Source: Rhododendron vialii
Taxonomy: Eukaryota; Streptophyta; Magnoliopsida; Ericales; Ericaceae
Direction of reading: 5' to 3'
Length of the DNA: 64,000 bases
NCBI RefSeq assembly: GCF_030253575.1
Contig: NC_080567.1
Location: 37,291,501 to 37,355,500, forward strand
Below are positions 13,604-24,524 of this stretch, piece after piece. The notes under the pieces are model-generated. The model was given only the letters and a program-made list of their open reading frames with translations. It ran no database searches and was not told the DNA's origin. The translations under genes were made by a program, and so were the position numbers. Within the stretch, counting starts at the first letter, position 1. The number at the start of each line of letters is the position of its first letter.

Positions 13604-13963
13604 GTTCGGACAAATAAGCCATAGTGGCTTATTTTTTGTCCTTATTCAAATTTTTTTCGCATCACTTGGCTTATTGTCATTTTTTTTGGGATTATTGCAT
13701 CCTCACGACAAGAGGAATCTAAAAAGTTAAAAATTTTGACCGAAATCCAATTTTTTTTTAATAAAGACGAAAAAATTGGCTTATTGATTTTTTTTTTTGG
13801 CTTTATTAAAAAAAAATTGGATTTCGGTCCAAATTTTTTACTTTTTAGATTCCTCTCGACGTGAGGATGCAATAATCTCCAAAAAAATGACAATAAACCA
13901 AGTAATACGAAAAAAATTTGAATAAGGACAAAAAATAAGCCAAAATGGCTTATTTGTCCGAAC
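13604..13963. mobile_element. Foldback MITE, second copy in direct tandem
   Basis: A second copy of the preceding element follows immediately in the same orientation. It has the same outer TIR, with gttcggacaaataagcc at the left and its complement ending ccgaac at 13963. The hairpin centre is near 13790. The pair forms about 720 bp of almost pure palindrome. Confidence 0.85.
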
Positions 13964-14023
13964 ACCCAAGCTCTGCTCTTACCTCTCAAACTACAGTACT
14001 ATTTTTTTTTTCCCACAGGTGCT

Positions 14024-14400
14024 ACAGGTACAGCAAGAACTGTGCAAACACCATGTACAACACCCTTTTGGACTTGTCTCGGGTTTCAAAAAATGATCAG
14101 AGCTGCTCATTTTGTTTAAAATAATTTTTTTAGAGTTTCTGTAAAAAACTCAGCTCTATCCAATATCGGTAAGGAAGTTTACAAAACGTCATTTTTTGCT
14201 TCATAATTTAGCCTATATTCTGAAGCAAAAAATGATATTTTGTAAACACACTTACAGATATCTGGTGGAGCTGATTTTTTACAAGAATGCTAAACAAATT
14301 ATATGGAACAAAATGAGCGACTCCGATCATCTTTTTGGAACCCAAAATGGGTCCAAAAGGGTGTTGTACGCCGTTTTTGTACAGATCTTGCTGTAATTGT
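14024..14400. mobile_element. Hairpin MITE with about 100-bp inverted ends
   Basis: Left arm acaggtacagcaag through gctcattttgtt is matched inverted by the right arm (phrases gtacaacacccttttggac and ccaaaagggtgttgtac). An inner palindrome around agcaaaaaatga sits at the centre. It shares the internal phrase aaaaactcagct/ccgatatcggtaa with the hairpin at 26250-26615, so they may be related. 14401-15108 holds poly-T tracts and no gene. Confidence 0.75.
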
Positions 14401-15108
14401 ATACTTCCCGTTTTTTTCCCTCCCTCTTTGTTTTTTTTTTTTTTTTCCCTTTTCTAACGAATTTTTAAAAAAAAAAAAAACGATAATGTAAATGAAGGGA
14501 GAAAAAAAGTGTTTTTAGTTGCAATTGTGCCGCAAATTCAACCACGAATATGATTCATCAGAGTATTTTTTTTAAACGCATCGAAGGGTATCTATGCAAG
14601 GGTATTTGGGAGTTGTAGGCTTTCAAATGACAATTATAAGACGTAGGTGACTCATTGCCATTCTATTTAAGTCATTTCTTTTTTTGTGTGATTAATAATG
14701 CATTGATCACTCTCTCTCATTTTACTAACAATTTGCTTATCGTCTTTCATGCCCTCGGATTGGGCCTCGAGGATTAGTCGAGGAGGGTGTAAACTAGGCC
14801 GGATACCTAAATTATTACAAAAATCTTCCATGCCCTTGGGAATTAATTCACAAATCCAAGATCAAGTGTGCAAAAAACAAGATGTTTAATATTAACAGGA
14901 GGAAATTACTTGTATACATGTTGAAGGAAGTGCACATCATGTGCCAATGTAAAAGAGCTCAATTATTGAAACTTTGAAGAAAAAATCACCAGAAATTCCA
15001 ACTTATTACTCACAAGACTTCCAGAGACCAAAACCACCTTCTGCTCTTTCGGTTTTCCTTTTCCTTTGTTTTCAAACCTGTATGGGGAGAGCAAGAAAGA
15101 ATATGGCA

Positions 15109-18089
15109 TCAGGATTGGGCTTTGGTGGAATCGTCAACCGGGTACCAGTACCGGTTGAAAAACCATTGAGAATCAGCTTCCACGGCGTAACCATCTTGAT
15201 TACGGTGCCAACCAAAGTAAGCATGAGTTCGGTTCTTAATCTCAAAAACGCCGTGACCAAAACTGGCTTCGCGAAATGCAGAGTAACTTGGCTGTGGCTC
15301 TGTAAAGCTGCATAAACACAGTGACACAAGAACGTTAATTATTTTCGGGTAGACCTAAACATTGTAAGCGGCAATCATAGAAGCTTGTGTCTTAAATCTT
15401 ACATGGTTGCCAACCCCTCAATGTTTCCTCCATCACCGATGGTTATGTATACAGGAGCGGATGTGTTTTTCACAGGAGTGCAAAGGCCATTTGTAATATT
15501 GTAAGCAATGTTCGAGTATCGTTCCTGTCATACATTTATATGCATTACAAGTTAAATTGCGGGAAAGGATTAACTGTAACTTTGTGCAGAAAACTAAGTT
15601 GTAACTTGACACTCTAGACATAATTCTTACGTAAGGAGAAGTTCCAAAGTTTTAAATTTCAAGTTAATTAACTAGAATTTCATGATTTGACATTCATGCG
15701 TTTTTGCTTCTGCTGTAAAATTTTCCTCCACATGGAAAATATCTCCGAGTCCTGGGGCAATAGTGGACTTACAGATCGTTCATAAGAATGAACATGACCA
15801 GCAAACACAACATCAACTTTGTACTGTACAAACCACGACTCGAACTGCACTCTCATGGTTTCGCCTTCCATATAGTGATAACTGTTGCTATTATACCATG
15901 GCGCATGCATAAGAACAATCAACCACGGTGTCTCACTCCTGTTGACCTTTGGAAGCTCTGCTTGCAGCCATAAATATTGGGGCGTATACTTACCTGAAAC
16001 AGATCGATAAGTAGAGGTTACCTTTATCCGTTAGAATTTATATGGAACACGCGCAGGAAATGAATTTTGCTAGAAGTTGGATTTGAATTCGAAACGAAAT
16101 AAAAGAATCATGCTTCTTACCATAAGCTGAATAGGAAGATAAAACAATGATATGTGCCGAAGCTCTCTTGATTGAGTACCAAAAAGAAGAGGTACTATTG
16201 GCGGCCCTATAAGGGGTATGGTACCGATGACTAAATGGCTTAAATGTTTCTGTTACACCCTGCAGAAAAATCACCACTCCCATGTTAGAATTCCACTTCT
16301 TCCAGTAACAGTGATAGTCCAGTAACAGGTTAGAACTAGATTCATATATCAAGTAAGATCAAAATGCCGGTTGAGGCAGTAGATGAAACGCATAATGATA
16401 GCACCAAAGCCATCATTTTCCACTAGAAGCAAGTTTAGCAGTTTAAGTTTCAAAACTCAATGTATAGCGTAAAATTATGATTAGTTTCCAAATACTAGAA
16501 AATAAGAAAATAGACAAGGAGTGTTCGGTAAAATAAAAAGCATCTCCCTCCAGAAGAGCTAGAATTCACTTCAGTAAAGAAAGTCGATAGAGGGAAAATT
16601 TAAGTTCAGATATCTGATGAACTCAATTGGACATAGTGAAATGAAAAAACAAAATAAGTTCATTGTTGAACCACAGGAGGAGGTGAAAGGGCAAATAAAG
16701 GGTGCTTACAAGTTCTGGGGCAAAGTCAATCTCATGATTCCCGGTAGTCCAGATCCAAGGTTGATAAGCAACACTTCTTTCGGTGAATCTTCCCCATGTA
16801 TCCCATCTTACATTGTCATGAAATGGATAGTCATCTGCGTAAGATAGGTCTCCTACAAACAACAATGTTTCACCCTTTGCCGGGTTCAACTGGTAATGGG
16901 TAAGTGTCTTGTTTGAATCAAAAGTCTGACCTAAATCTCCTGCACAAAATGTTGGCAAACCAAAAAATTAACTTATCCGCAAACAACAATTAGACCAACA
17001 CAAAATTCTAGAATTTTCCATAAAAATAATCTGCCAGAGGATAGTTTACCTATGAGACCAAAAATATATGGCACATCTGGACCGGGTTTAGGAGGGGTTG
17101 TAAACCAAAACATCCTTGTTGTGTGGTCAATCCCAACCTCATAGTAGTATTTTGTGCTGAACTGCACACAAATTCCAACCGTTAGAGACTAAGACAAACT
17201 CACATGGAGCAGAAGACAAAACGGTGGATATATGAACAATGAAATAGTATTGAAACTCGCCTGCAGGTCTCTAACGGTGCAATGATGGATGTAACCGGAA
17301 GTATAGTTGTAGAATTTATAGGTGACAACTCTGCCCACGGCCTTGCACTTTTCCGTGTTTCTATCAGTCCAGTAGAGCACTTCACTGGAGCCAGGTTCAG
17401 CCTCAGTTACCCACGATACAATCACTGCCCTCCCCTCATGGTCTCCTTGTGTTATATGAACCTGAGACAAATAACCCACATTTCGTCAATTTCTCTATTT
17501 TCATTCAAAATGACATAACTGTGAAAAAAACATAAGAAACAAGTTGAGTTTGGCGTTAAAAAGATTGTATCCCCCAAGCCGTGAGTTACCCCCACTTCCT
17601 GAGATCCACTATCGCACCCAATACAAAAGTTCATAGTATAAAGGATGTTCTCATGTCAATAGTATTCCAAGCTATCCTGTGAAGATAATTCCTTCTACGT
17701 TCAAAAAACGCTTTCAATTTTTCCTACATAAAACTGATTTTGAAAACTGCAGTACTATTTTTAAGTTCCCCCGAAAGACCAACTTGCAATAAGGTATACA
17801 AGCGAGACAGGCCTGTTTGGTTTGGCGTTTTATTTGCACAGCAAATAAACCAACAAGACGCCAAACCAAACGGGCATGAAATCTGGAGGGAATGAAAAAA
17901 GCTCACCTGTTGAGGCGCATTATAGCCAGGAGGCACCTGGAAGACGTCGCTATTGAGTGGCATATCAACACTTTCCTGCACTGCCCTTCTGAAAACGCTT
18001 GTAGTTCCTCCGTTACACTTGACTGCTCCATCAAACCCGAAAACCAAAACAACAACAAGAGCAAGAAGAAAAGACCAAGAAAATCCCAT
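15109..18089 (-). CDS. Purple acid phosphatase, copy B
   Basis: Eight exons on the minus strand, in gene order: 18089-17907, 17461-17261, 17161-17050, 16939-16710, 16259-16121, 15993-15773, 15524-15403, 15307-15109; 468 aa. Exon lengths equal those of the neighbouring copy except for one codon in exon 1. The start is the ATG at 18089, followed by a hydrophobic signal peptide ([15 protein letters not shown]). Metal ligands: Asp167, Asp196, Tyr199, Asn233, His318, His355, His357; all blocks are intact. Expected role as for copy A: secreted or vacuolar phosphomonoesterase recovering phosphate. Intron 2 appears to use a GC donor (CAG|GCGAGT...GTGCAG|TTC) where copy A has GT. The frame is exact only with that junction. 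A TATATATA stands about 60 bp upstream of the ATG. A young copia element sits 461 bp upstream. Confidence 0.95.
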
Positions 18090-18146
18090 TTCACCAATCT
18101 TCACCAAAAACCCAACTCAAGTCAATTCCATATCCCCAGTCCCAAG

Positions 18147-18154
18147 TATATATA
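18147..18154 (-). promoter_or_regulatory. Probable TATA box of phosphatase copy B
   Basis: TATATATA about 60 bp upstream of the ATG on the minus strand, matching the placement in copy A. Confidence 0.5.
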
Positions 18155-18544
18155 ATGGGGAGCACAAAATTGTCAACAGATTAAATTCGCATCCCTCAAA
18201 AAATGCTGGGAATCTTGTTGTCTGGGCTGTTAATGTTTTCGAAGCCATGGGATAAAGCAATCGTTCAACATTAAAATATTCAAGTTGACTCTGTGCTGTC
18301 TCGATTGCCTGAATGCAAATTGTTTGACCATTTGTGAAGCCATGATCTGGGGAACGTAAATTGTGCGTGGTCTTTAATTAACTCTAGTCTAGTCTTGGTG
18401 AGGTTATAGTAGGGTTCGTCGCTGTTCAGCTTAGAATAATTATAATCAAACTGCCAATCGAAGAGAAGGTCGCCGGCCAAATTTTTGGGGTCATTGTTGA
18501 CTGCTGAATCATTGCCAACGATGTTACTTGTGATCTCGAAAGTA

Positions 18545-18549
18545 GAAAT
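18545..18549. repeat. Target-site duplication (left) of the copia element
   Basis: GAAAT directly precedes the 5' LTR and is repeated at 24445-24449 directly after the 3' LTR. Confidence 0.9.
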
Positions 18550-19258
18550 TGTTGGAGTTTTTCAAAATAAAAGGTTGCGGGAGGTTTTTTGTGAAAAGGT
18601 GTCGCACGTTTTCACATGGGGTATGACTTTACGTGAATAGTTATAACACCTATTAACTTAGGGTGTGACTATTAGAATGGGGTGTGATTGTTAGGAAGGG
18701 ATATGATACATGGGGGTGCCTCCAAGAGGCATGACCCTTCCTAATTAATTGTTTGCATGAAAAGGTGCCTACTAAAAGGCATGATCCTTTCTCATAATTA
18801 ATTGTCTTCAAAAGACATACCCTTTCTAATGTGTGTTTACAAAAGACATAACCTTTCACGTATGGGTGCCTATAAGTCTATAAATAGGCCATTGGTTAAT
18901 TCATTTGACACACCAAAAAAAAAATATCCAGATACTCTCCTGCTTCTCTGTCTCGTTGTTTTCTATACTGTTATTCCGTTATTCTGCAGAAACGGAATTA
19001 ACAGTCCTTGGTTCAATTGATTCTCTTAGGCTCGGTATTCTGTCTGTCCTTCGTTTGTGCGGACGCAGGCAGAAGATCATTGATCGGGCTTCGTTTTATC
19101 CTCAGAACAGATTCGCTGTAACCCGGTGCACATCAATTGGTGGGGGCGAATACTGTTTTCGGAAAGCGACGACGTAACGTGACTCGAAGCGGTTTCCATC
19201 AGTTTGTTCAAGTTTCAGAAGGCTCCAGATTTTGAAGGTTCCAATTTTTGCACCAACA
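18550..19258 (+). repeat. 5' LTR
   Basis: Begins TGTTGGAG and ends CACCAACA. Contains a TATA-like ctataaatagg (about 18878-18888) and a U3 region with four imperfect copies of an aaaagacataccctttct-type box (about 18725-18857). Confidence 0.95.
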
Positions 19259-19279
19259 ATCGAAAACAGTAATTCTACC

Positions 19280-22200
19280 ATGGCTTCAAAATCGTTGCGA
19301 GCGTTGACACAAGATTTCGTGAAATTGGACAAGTTTGATGGCGGTAACTTCAGACGTTGGCAAAAGAAGTTGCATTTTTTGCTTACGACTCTCAAAGTCG
19401 TGTATGTTCTCACCAACCCCTTTCCGGAGGAGAATGAAGATGAAACATTGGAGGAGGCTCGTGTGAGGAAGAAGTTTGAAAGTGATGACTATATTTGCAA
19501 GGGTCATATTCTGAATGCACTTTCGGATGCTTTGTTCGATGTGTATTCGGATACGGAGACTGCAAAGGAGATGTGGGATTCCTTGGAAGGGAGGTATTTG
19601 ACTGAAGATGCAACAAGTAAGAAATTTCTGGTCAGTCAATTTATGAACTACAAAATGATTGATAACAAGTCTGTGATTGATCAGTTGCATGAAATTCAGC
19701 ATATCTTAAATCAGTTTAAGGTTAAGAACATGAACATGGATGAATCGATCATAGTGTCGTCTGTGATTGATAAACTTCCTCCCTCCTGGAAAGAGTATAA
19801 GAAAACTCTTAAACACAAAACTGAAGATCTTACGCTGGAACAATTGGCTGTCCATCTTCGGGTGGAGGAAGAGTCAAAGCGTCAAGAAAAGGAGGAACTT
19901 GGAGATAATATCTCCAAGATCCATGTGGTTGAGGGAGGAAAGAGTACCAACAAGGGTAAAGGTAAACAGAAGCAGAAAGCCCGAAAGGGCGATGACCGTG
20001 GTGATGAACCAAAAGGGAAAAAACCAAAAGTTGTATGTTGGCGTTGCGGTCAGCCAGGGCACTTCAAGAAGGACTGCAAGTCCAACAAGAAGAATGATCC
20101 AGGGGCATCGAGTTCAAAGAATAACTTTGTGGCTGTAATATCCGAGATTAATGTTCTCGAGGATGCTGATAACTGGTGGATCGACTCAGGGGCTACAAAG
20201 CATGTGTGCAATGATAAGAGGTTCTTCACCGACTATGAATCGGTTGAAGATGGTACAGTTCTTTACATGGGTAATTCATCAACTGTTCTTATCAAAGGCA
20301 AAGGAAAAGTGGACTTAGAGTTCACTTCTGGGAAGATTCTGACTCTGACTGATGTTTACTATGTACCAGAAGTTAGGAAAAATCTTGTATCTGGAAGCCT
20401 GCTTAATAAGCATGGTTTCAAGTTAGTGTTTGAGTCAGGCAAATTTGTTCTGTCTAAGAGTGGTACTTTTGTTGGGAAAGGCTATTTGTACGAGGGCATG
20501 TTCAAGCTTAATATTAATAACACAGTTGCTATTTCTGCTTACTTGATTGACTCTCTTTCTTTATGGCATAATCGGTTGGGGCATGTTAATACTAGGAAAA
20601 TGGATACTATGGTTAAATTAGATTTGATACCTAAATATGATGTTGACATGGTTGATAAATGCAAAGTGTGTTCGCTTACTAAAATAACCAGAGTTCCATT
20701 TCCTAAAATTGAAAGAACAACTACTCTGTTAGAACTTGTTCATAGTGATGTATGTGACATGCATAGCACTCCAACTAGAGGAGGTAAGGAATATTTTGTA
20801 ACTTTCATAGATGACTATTCCAAATATTGCTATGTGTATCTATTGCATTCAAAAGATGAAGTTCTTGAGAAGTTTATTGCTTTTAAAACCGAAGTTGAAA
20901 ATCAATGTGGAACAAAGATAAAACGTTTAAGGTCTGATAGGGGTGGTGAATACCATTTTCCCAATTACTGTGAATCAGTTGGGATCATTCATGAGAAAAC
21001 TGCACCATATACTCCACAGCAAAATGGAGTTGCTGAAAGAAAGAATCGGACTTTGACTGAGATGATTAATGCTATGCTTAGCAATTCAGGATTAAGTAGT
21101 GGTATGTGGGGCGAAGCCATACTTACTGCTACTTATATTTTGAATAGGGTGCCTCTCAAAAAGTCTAATATAACTCCTTATGAGTTATGGAAAAGAAAGA
21201 AACCGAACCTAAGTTATTTCAAAACTTGGGGATGTAGAGCAATCGTTAGATTGCCGAAACCCAAAAGGAAGAAGTTGGGTGAAAAAGGAATTGAATGCAT
21301 ATTCATTGGTTATGCTTTACTTAGTAAAGCATATCGGTTTCTGGTTTCTGAGCCAAATGATTCAGTTGGAGTAAACACCATTATTGAATCACGTGATGCA
21401 GTATTTTATGAGAATAGGTTCGTATCTATTCCAAAGGTGCCTAATCAAGAGAATGAGCCAGACTCTGTGGAGTCTGACATAGAGGCGGAACCTACGGAAC
21501 ATGACGGACTTAGGAGAAGCAAAAGGGCTCGAGTTGCTAAGTCATTTGGTCCTGACTTCATAGTTTATCTAGTTGAAGGAACTAGAAAGATTGCAGATAA
21601 TCATTTCATGATTTCGCTTCATGTGGAATCAGATCCCTTGACCATCGGGGAGGCTATGAAATCACAAGATTATGCTTTCTGGAAAGAAGCAATCCAGGAT
21701 GAAATGGATTCTATTATGGGTAATAATACCTGGGTTCTTGCTGATTTGCCTCCGGGTTCCAAAGCCATTGGCTGCAAATGGATTTTCAAGAAGAAAATGA
21801 GGGTCGATGGTACAATCGACAAGTTCAAGGCACGGTTGGTTGCCAAGGGCTTTACGCAAAAAGAAGGTATTGATTATTTCGATACTTATGCTCCGGTGGC
21901 AAGGATCTCTACAATTAGAGTACTAATTGCGTTGACTTCCATTTATAAACTTGAGATTCACCAAATGGATGTTAAGACTGCATTCCTAAATGGTGAGTTG
22001 GATGAAGAGATTTATATGGAGCAACCGGAGGGTTTTGTTGTGCAAGGTCAAGAACACAAAGTGTGCAAACTTGTTAAGTCTCTTTACGGACTTAAACAAG
22101 CACCTAAACAGTGGCATGAAAAGTTTGATAAGGTGATTGTATCAAACGGGTTTAGGATACACCAGTCTGATAAATGTGTATATAGTAAATTTAGTGGTAA

Positions 22201-23176
22201 TCGAGGTGTAATCATATGTTTGTACGTGGATGATATGCTTATCTTTGGGACTGATCTAGAAAGCATTCAAAGTACAAAGGATATCCTTTCATCTAGTTTT
22301 AGTATGAAGGATATGGGTGTTGCTGATGTAATTCTGGGAATCAGAATTAAGAGACAAAAAGGAAATTTAATCCTTAGTCAGTCTCATTACATTGAGAAAG
22401 TTCTAAAGAAGTTTAATCACTTTGATTGCACGCCGATTTCTACACCATTTGATCCACATGTTAAGTTGTATCCTAATACTGGTAGAGCAATTTCACAATT
22501 AGAATATTCTAGAGTGATAGGAAGCTTGATGTATGCCATGACTTGCACGAGACCAGATATTGCATACGTTGTGGGGAAACTAAGTAGGTACACACATAAT
22601 CCGAGCGATGTCCATTGGCACGCAGTTAATCGGGTATTGAGGTATCTAAAGAAAACTATAGACTATGGGATGGTTTATAGTGGTTATCCTTCGGTTCTAG
22701 AAGGATATACTGATGCTAGTTGGATAGCCGAGAATGAAGATCACTTGTCAACAAGTGGATGGGTCTTCACACTTGGTGGAGGAGCAGTTTCTTGGGGATC
22801 TAAGAAACAAAGTCTCATTACAGACTCAACTATGGCAGCTGAGTTTGTAGCACTAGCAGCAGGGAGCAAAGAGGCAGAGTGGCTGAGAAGTATGTTGTGG
22901 GAGATACCCATGTGGCCAAAACCTATGCCACCTATATCTTTGCATTGTGATAGTCAGTCGACTCTATCACGGGCTTATAGCCAGGTGTATAATGGAAAGT
23001 CCAGGCATATAGGACTTCGACATAGCTATGTGAGGAACTTGATTACAGATGGGGTGATAACCATTGATTATGTAAAATCAAGTCAAAACTTAGCTGATCC
23101 TTTAACAAAAGGTCTTGCAAGGGATTTGATGTGGAGAACATCACAGGGGATGGGACTCAAGCCCATTGAAATTTAA
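19280..23176 (+). CDS. Copia gag-pol polyprotein
   Basis: 1,298 aa from the ATG at 19280, which lies only 21 bp after the LTR. Domains in order: Gag with a UBN2-type N-terminal region; a CCHC zinc knuckle (Cys253-Cys266, CWRCGQPGHFKKDC); aspartic protease with WWIDSGATKH (Asp302); integrase with an HHCC-type zinc region from His430 (HNRLGH) and core with Asp490 (HSDV), SDRGGEY and the NGVAERKNRTL Glu; reverse transcriptase with KTAFLNGEL and YVDDM (Tyr982, Asp984, Asp985); RNase H with TDASW and CDSQST. The frame is intact, so the element may still be autonomous. It encodes the proteins that package, copy and integrate the element's RNA. No envelope-like reading frame is present. Confidence 0.97.
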   Translation: MASKSLRALTQDFVKLDKFDGGNFRRWQKKLHFLLTTLKVVYVLTNPFPEENEDETLEEARVRKKFESDDYICKGHILNALSDALFDVYSDTETAKEMWDSLEGRYLTEDATSKKFLVSQFMNYKMIDNKSVIDQLHEIQHILNQFKVKNMNMDESIIVSSVIDKLPPSWKEYKKTLKHKTEDLTLEQLAVHLRVEEESKRQEKEELGDNISKIHVVEGGKSTNKGKGKQKQKARKGDDRGDEPKGKKPKVVCWRCGQPGHFKKDCKSNKKNDPGASSSKNNFVAVISEINVLEDADNWWIDSGATKHVCNDKRFFTDYESVEDGTVLYMGNSSTVLIKGKGKVDLEFTSGKILTLTDVYYVPEVRKNLVSGSLLNKHGFKLVFESGKFVLSKSGTFVGKGYLYEGMFKLNINNTVAISAYLIDSLSLWHNRLGHVNTRKMDTMVKLDLIPKYDVDMVDKCKVCSLTKITRVPFPKIERTTTLLELVHSDVCDMHSTPTRGGKEYFVTFIDDYSKYCYVYLLHSKDEVLEKFIAFKTEVENQCGTKIKRLRSDRGGEYHFPNYCESVGIIHEKTAPYTPQQNGVAERKNRTLTEMINAMLSNSGLSSGMWGEAILTATYILNRVPLKKSNITPYELWKRKKPNLSYFKTWGCRAIVRLPKPKRKKLGEKGIECIFIGYALLSKAYRFLVSEPNDSVGVNTIIESRDAVFYENRFVSIPKVPNQENEPDSVESDIEAEPTEHDGLRRSKRARVAKSFGPDFIVYLVEGTRKIADNHFMISLHVESDPLTIGEAMKSQDYAFWKEAIQDEMDSIMGNNTWVLADLPPGSKAIGCKWIFKKKMRVDGTIDKFKARLVAKGFTQKEGIDYFDTYAPVARISTIRVLIALTSIYKLEIHQMDVKTAFLNGELDEEIYMEQPEGFVVQGQEHKVCKLVKSLYGLKQAPKQWHEKFDKVIVSNGFRIHQSDKCVYSKFSGNRGVIICLYVDDMLIFGTDLESIQSTKDILSSSFSMKDMGVADVILGIRIKRQKGNLILSQSHYIEKVLKKFNHFDCTPISTPFDPHVKLYPNTGRAISQLEYSRVIGSLMYAMTCTRPDIAYVVGKLSRYTHNPSDVHWHAVNRVLRYLKKTIDYGMVYSGYPSVLEGYTDASWIAENEDHLSTSGWVFTLGGGAVSWGSKKQSLITDSTMAAEFVALAAGSKEAEWLRSMLWEIPMWPKPMPPISLHCDSQSTLSRAYSQVYNGKSRHIGLRHSYVRNLITDGVITIDYVKSSQNLADPLTKGLARDLMWRTSQGMGLKPIEI

Positions 23177-23720
23177 TCACTCTTGGTGGAAACTCGACTC
23201 AACGCTTGAATAACATCAAGTCTTGGGTTCAATGAGCAAAGTACACCATAAGTTGTGGTTGCAAGCATTTTCCGATTTTATCCATCCCATGGTAAATGCT
23301 TGGTACCTGTAATGTAAACATGGAGGTTAAGCTACTTAGCTTTTAATAGACTTCTAACGGTTTGTTAGGTTTCAAGTGCTGTAGTTACAGGGGCACTTTC
23401 AAAGTCTACCTATATGAGTGTGAAGGTGGTGCCGCCTTCTATGGGTTCAAGGGCTAAGACTCTAGAGCGCTCATGAAATTCAGGATAAAGACACACGGCC
23501 AAACCACGTGTCGGCAAATTTGAATACCTGAGTCAGGCAAGATGCGTGCGTGAGACATGTCCGGTTAGTCATTTAAGGATCGCTAGTTCAAAGACAAGTC
23601 TACTATGCTTTCCAACTAACTTTGATGTGTTTTCACTAGGTGAATGGTTCAAGTCGTGAGACACCTTCATTGATGCACAAGTCTTTTCAAAGGAACCAAG
23701 AAAACTTTTTCTTTATTTCG

Positions 23721-23735
23721 AAAATGGTGGGGGAT
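23721..23735 (+). promoter_or_regulatory. Polypurine tract of the copia element
   Basis: aaaatggtgggggat directly precedes the 3' LTR, in the position of the plus-strand primer. Confidence 0.8.
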
Positions 23736-24444
23736 TGTTGGAGTTTTTCAAAATAAAAGGTTGCGGGAGGTTTTTTGTGAAAAGGTGTCGCACGTTTTCA
23801 CATGGGGTATGACTTTACGTGAATAGTTATAACACCTATTAACTTAGGGTGTGACTATTAGAATGGGGTGTGATTGTTAGGAAGGGATATGATACATGGG
23901 GGTGCCTCCAAGAGGCATGACCCTTCCTAATTAATTGTTTGCATGAAAAGGTGCCTACTAAAAGGCATGATCCTTTCTCATAATTAATTGTCTTCAAAAG
24001 ACATACCCTTTCTAATGTGTGTTTACAAAAGACATAACCTTTCACGTATGGGTGCCTATAAGTCTATAAATAGGCCATTGGTTAATTCATTTGACACACC
24101 AAAAAAAAAATATCCAGATACTCTCCTGCTTCTCTGTCTCGTTGTTTTCTATACTGTTATTCCGTTATTCTGCAGAAACGGAATTAACAGTCCTTGGTTC
24201 AATTGATTCTCTTAGGCTCGGTATTCTGTCTGTCCTTCGTTTGTGCGGACGCAGGCAGAAGATCATTGATCGGGCTTCGTTTTATCCTCAGAACAGATTC
24301 GCTGTAACCCGGTGCACATCAATTGGTGGGGGCGAATACTGTTTTCGGAAAGCGACGACGTAACGTGACTCGAAGCGGTTTCCATCAGTTTGTTCAAGTT
24401 TCAGAAGGCTCCAGATTTTGAAGGTTCCAATTTTTGCACCAACA
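23736..24444 (+). repeat. 3' LTR
   Basis: Same 709-bp sequence as the 5' LTR at an offset of 5,186 bp, followed by the target duplication GAAAT at 24445-24449. No difference from the 5' LTR was seen by eye. Confidence 0.95.
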
Positions 24445-24524
24445 GAAATTTCCCAACTGGGACGGCCCCAGCCGGGCAATAGAAAAACAAGTGAAGATGT
24501 TCATTTTTGTTTTGTTTAGCTTCT

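Larger units (their letters stand above)
18550..24444 (+). mobile_element. Complete Ty1/copia LTR retrotransposon
   Basis: A 5,895-bp element with 709-bp LTRs (TG...CA), a 5-bp target duplication GAAAT, one uninterrupted polyprotein frame, and a purine-rich tract (ggtggggga) just before the 3' LTR. The LTR open frames translate identically in both copies and I saw no difference between the LTRs, which points to a recent insertion. Gene order protease-integrase-RT-RNase H defines the copia superfamily. The canonical initiator-Met primer-binding site is not present after the 5' LTR. Confidence 0.97.

Noticed and set aside
18653-19177. Small frames in the copia LTRs
   Set aside because: They occur identically in both LTRs and are non-coding regulatory sequence.
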